Shown here piece after piece: positions 5,882 through 6,451 of a stretch of 6,451 nt of DNA. Each line of letters opens with the position of its first letter. Position 1 is the first letter of the stretch. Below the pieces are notes generated by a model. The model made no database searches and was not told the origin of the DNA. It saw nothing but the letters and a program-made list of their open reading frames with translations. Position numbers and translations under genes: made by a program. Source of the stretch: an uncultured Burkholderiales bacterium (GTDB taxonomy: Bacteria > Pseudomonadota > Gammaproteobacteria > Burkholderiales > Burkholderiaceae_D); the NCBI GenBank assembly GCA_937872165.1, contig CALMOR010000006.1:18531-24981 (forward strand), in the 5' to 3' direction.

Positions 5882-6451
5882 TGCGCGACACCGTGAAGGC
5901 GGTCCCGGTGGCCGCCGCGTTCGTCGCGCTGGCCGTCTTCCCGACCTTCGGGTCGAGCTTCCATACCGACCTCGTCGGCAAGATCATGATCTACGCGATC
6001 TTCGCGATGAGTCTCGAGCTGCTGGTCGGTCGAGCCGGCCTGGTGTCGTTCGGACACGCGGCCTTCTTCGGCATCGGCGCCTACGCGGTCGCGCTCGTGA
6101 CCGCACGGGTCGACGCGGCGAGCCTGTGGCTGGTGGTGTTCGCCGCGGTCGTCGCCGCGGGCGTCTACGCCGCGATCATCGGCGCGCTGTCGCTGCGCAC
6201 GCGCGGCGTCTACTTCATCATGATCACGCTCGCGTTCGGCCAGATGGCCTTCTTCGTCTTCCACGACACGCCGATCGGCGGCGGCAGCGACGGCATCTAC
6301 CTCTACTACAAGCCCGCGCTGACCTTCGGCGGCACGACGCTGGTCGATTTCGAGAAGGGTCCGGCGGTCTACTACGCGACGCTGGCCGCGCTGGTCGCGA
6401 CCTTCGGCTTCCTCGCGGTGCTGGCGCGAAGCCGCTACGGCCGCGCGCTCG
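5881..6451 (+). CDS. ABC transporter permease, LivM family (3' end cut by window edge)
   Basis: This is the second inner-membrane permease of the importer; the window holds 190 residues of a protein usually over 300 long, and the frame is open at the edge. GRAGLVSFGHAAFFGIGAYA (50-69) is the LivM signature. LRTRGVYFIMITLAFGQM (105-122) and GGGSDGI (133-139, the usual GGxDG segment) follow. Hydrophobic segments are seen near 7-23, 32-49, 54-74, 81-103, 109-127 and 163-182. Two adjacent in-frame ATGs occur (5878 and 5881); I choose 5881 because GAGG (5870-5873) is then 7 bases away. The one-base overlap with the LivH stop suggests coupling. The ATPase genes (LivG and LivF types) are expected downstream. 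Confidence 0.92.
   Translation, partial: MRDTVKAVPVAAAFVALAVFPTFGSSFHTDLVGKIMIYAIFAMSLELLVGRAGLVSFGHAAFFGIGAYAVALVTARVDAASLWLVVFAAVVAAGVYAAIIGALSLRTRGVYFIMITLAFGQMAFFVFHDTPIGGGSDGIYLYYKPALTFGGTTLVDFEKGPAVYYATLAALVATFGFLAVLARSRYGRAL

Overview
This is a GC-rich proteobacterial segment with nearly all codons ending in G or C. It carries part of a gene cluster for aerobic benzoate degradation through benzoyl-CoA (the 'box' pathway). The BoxR-type regulator next to a benzoate-CoA ligase and a branched-chain-amino-acid-type ABC importer is typical of Betaproteobacteria (Azoarcus/Thauera/Burkholderiales-like). That taxonomic guess is inferred from gene content and composition, not from a marker gene.

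Layout. Positions 1-111 are an A/T-rich non-coding stretch with a candidate leftward promoter and an operator-like TGCA-N6-TGCA site. Positions 112-1080 (minus strand) encode boxR, a fusion of an XRE-type helix-turn-helix and a shikimate-kinase-like domain. Positions 1081-1256 are a divergent control region with a second, near-identical TGCA-N6-TGCT site and a sigma70-like promoter facing right. A tightly packed rightward operon follows: bclA (benzoate-CoA ligase, 1257-2825), an alpha/beta hydrolase that overlaps it by 4 bases (2822-3697), a periplasmic substrate-binding protein (3712-4890), a REP-like palindromic repeat (4909-4990), a LivH-type permease (5000-5881) and a LivM-type permease (from 5881, cut by the right edge). 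No stretch longer than 300 bases lacks a gene.

How it works together. The ABC importer would bring benzoate or a related aromatic acid into the cell, and BclA would activate it to benzoyl-CoA. Benzoyl-CoA is the established effector of the BoxR/BzdR family, so the first enzyme of the operon makes the molecule expected to relieve repression of its own promoter. The ring-epoxidising and ring-opening enzymes (boxA, boxB, boxC) are not in the window. The leftward promoter and operator at the left edge suggest that a co-regulated operon, possibly these genes, lies to the left. The importer ATPases (LivG/LivF type) should lie to the right.

The genes are recognisable members of known families, and I do not see a wholly new system. 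The most informative items are the matched pair of candidate BoxR operators (one containing the boxR stop codon), the altered active site of the kinase-like domain, the REP element between the binding protein and the permeases, and the conserved-looking hydrolase of unknown role.
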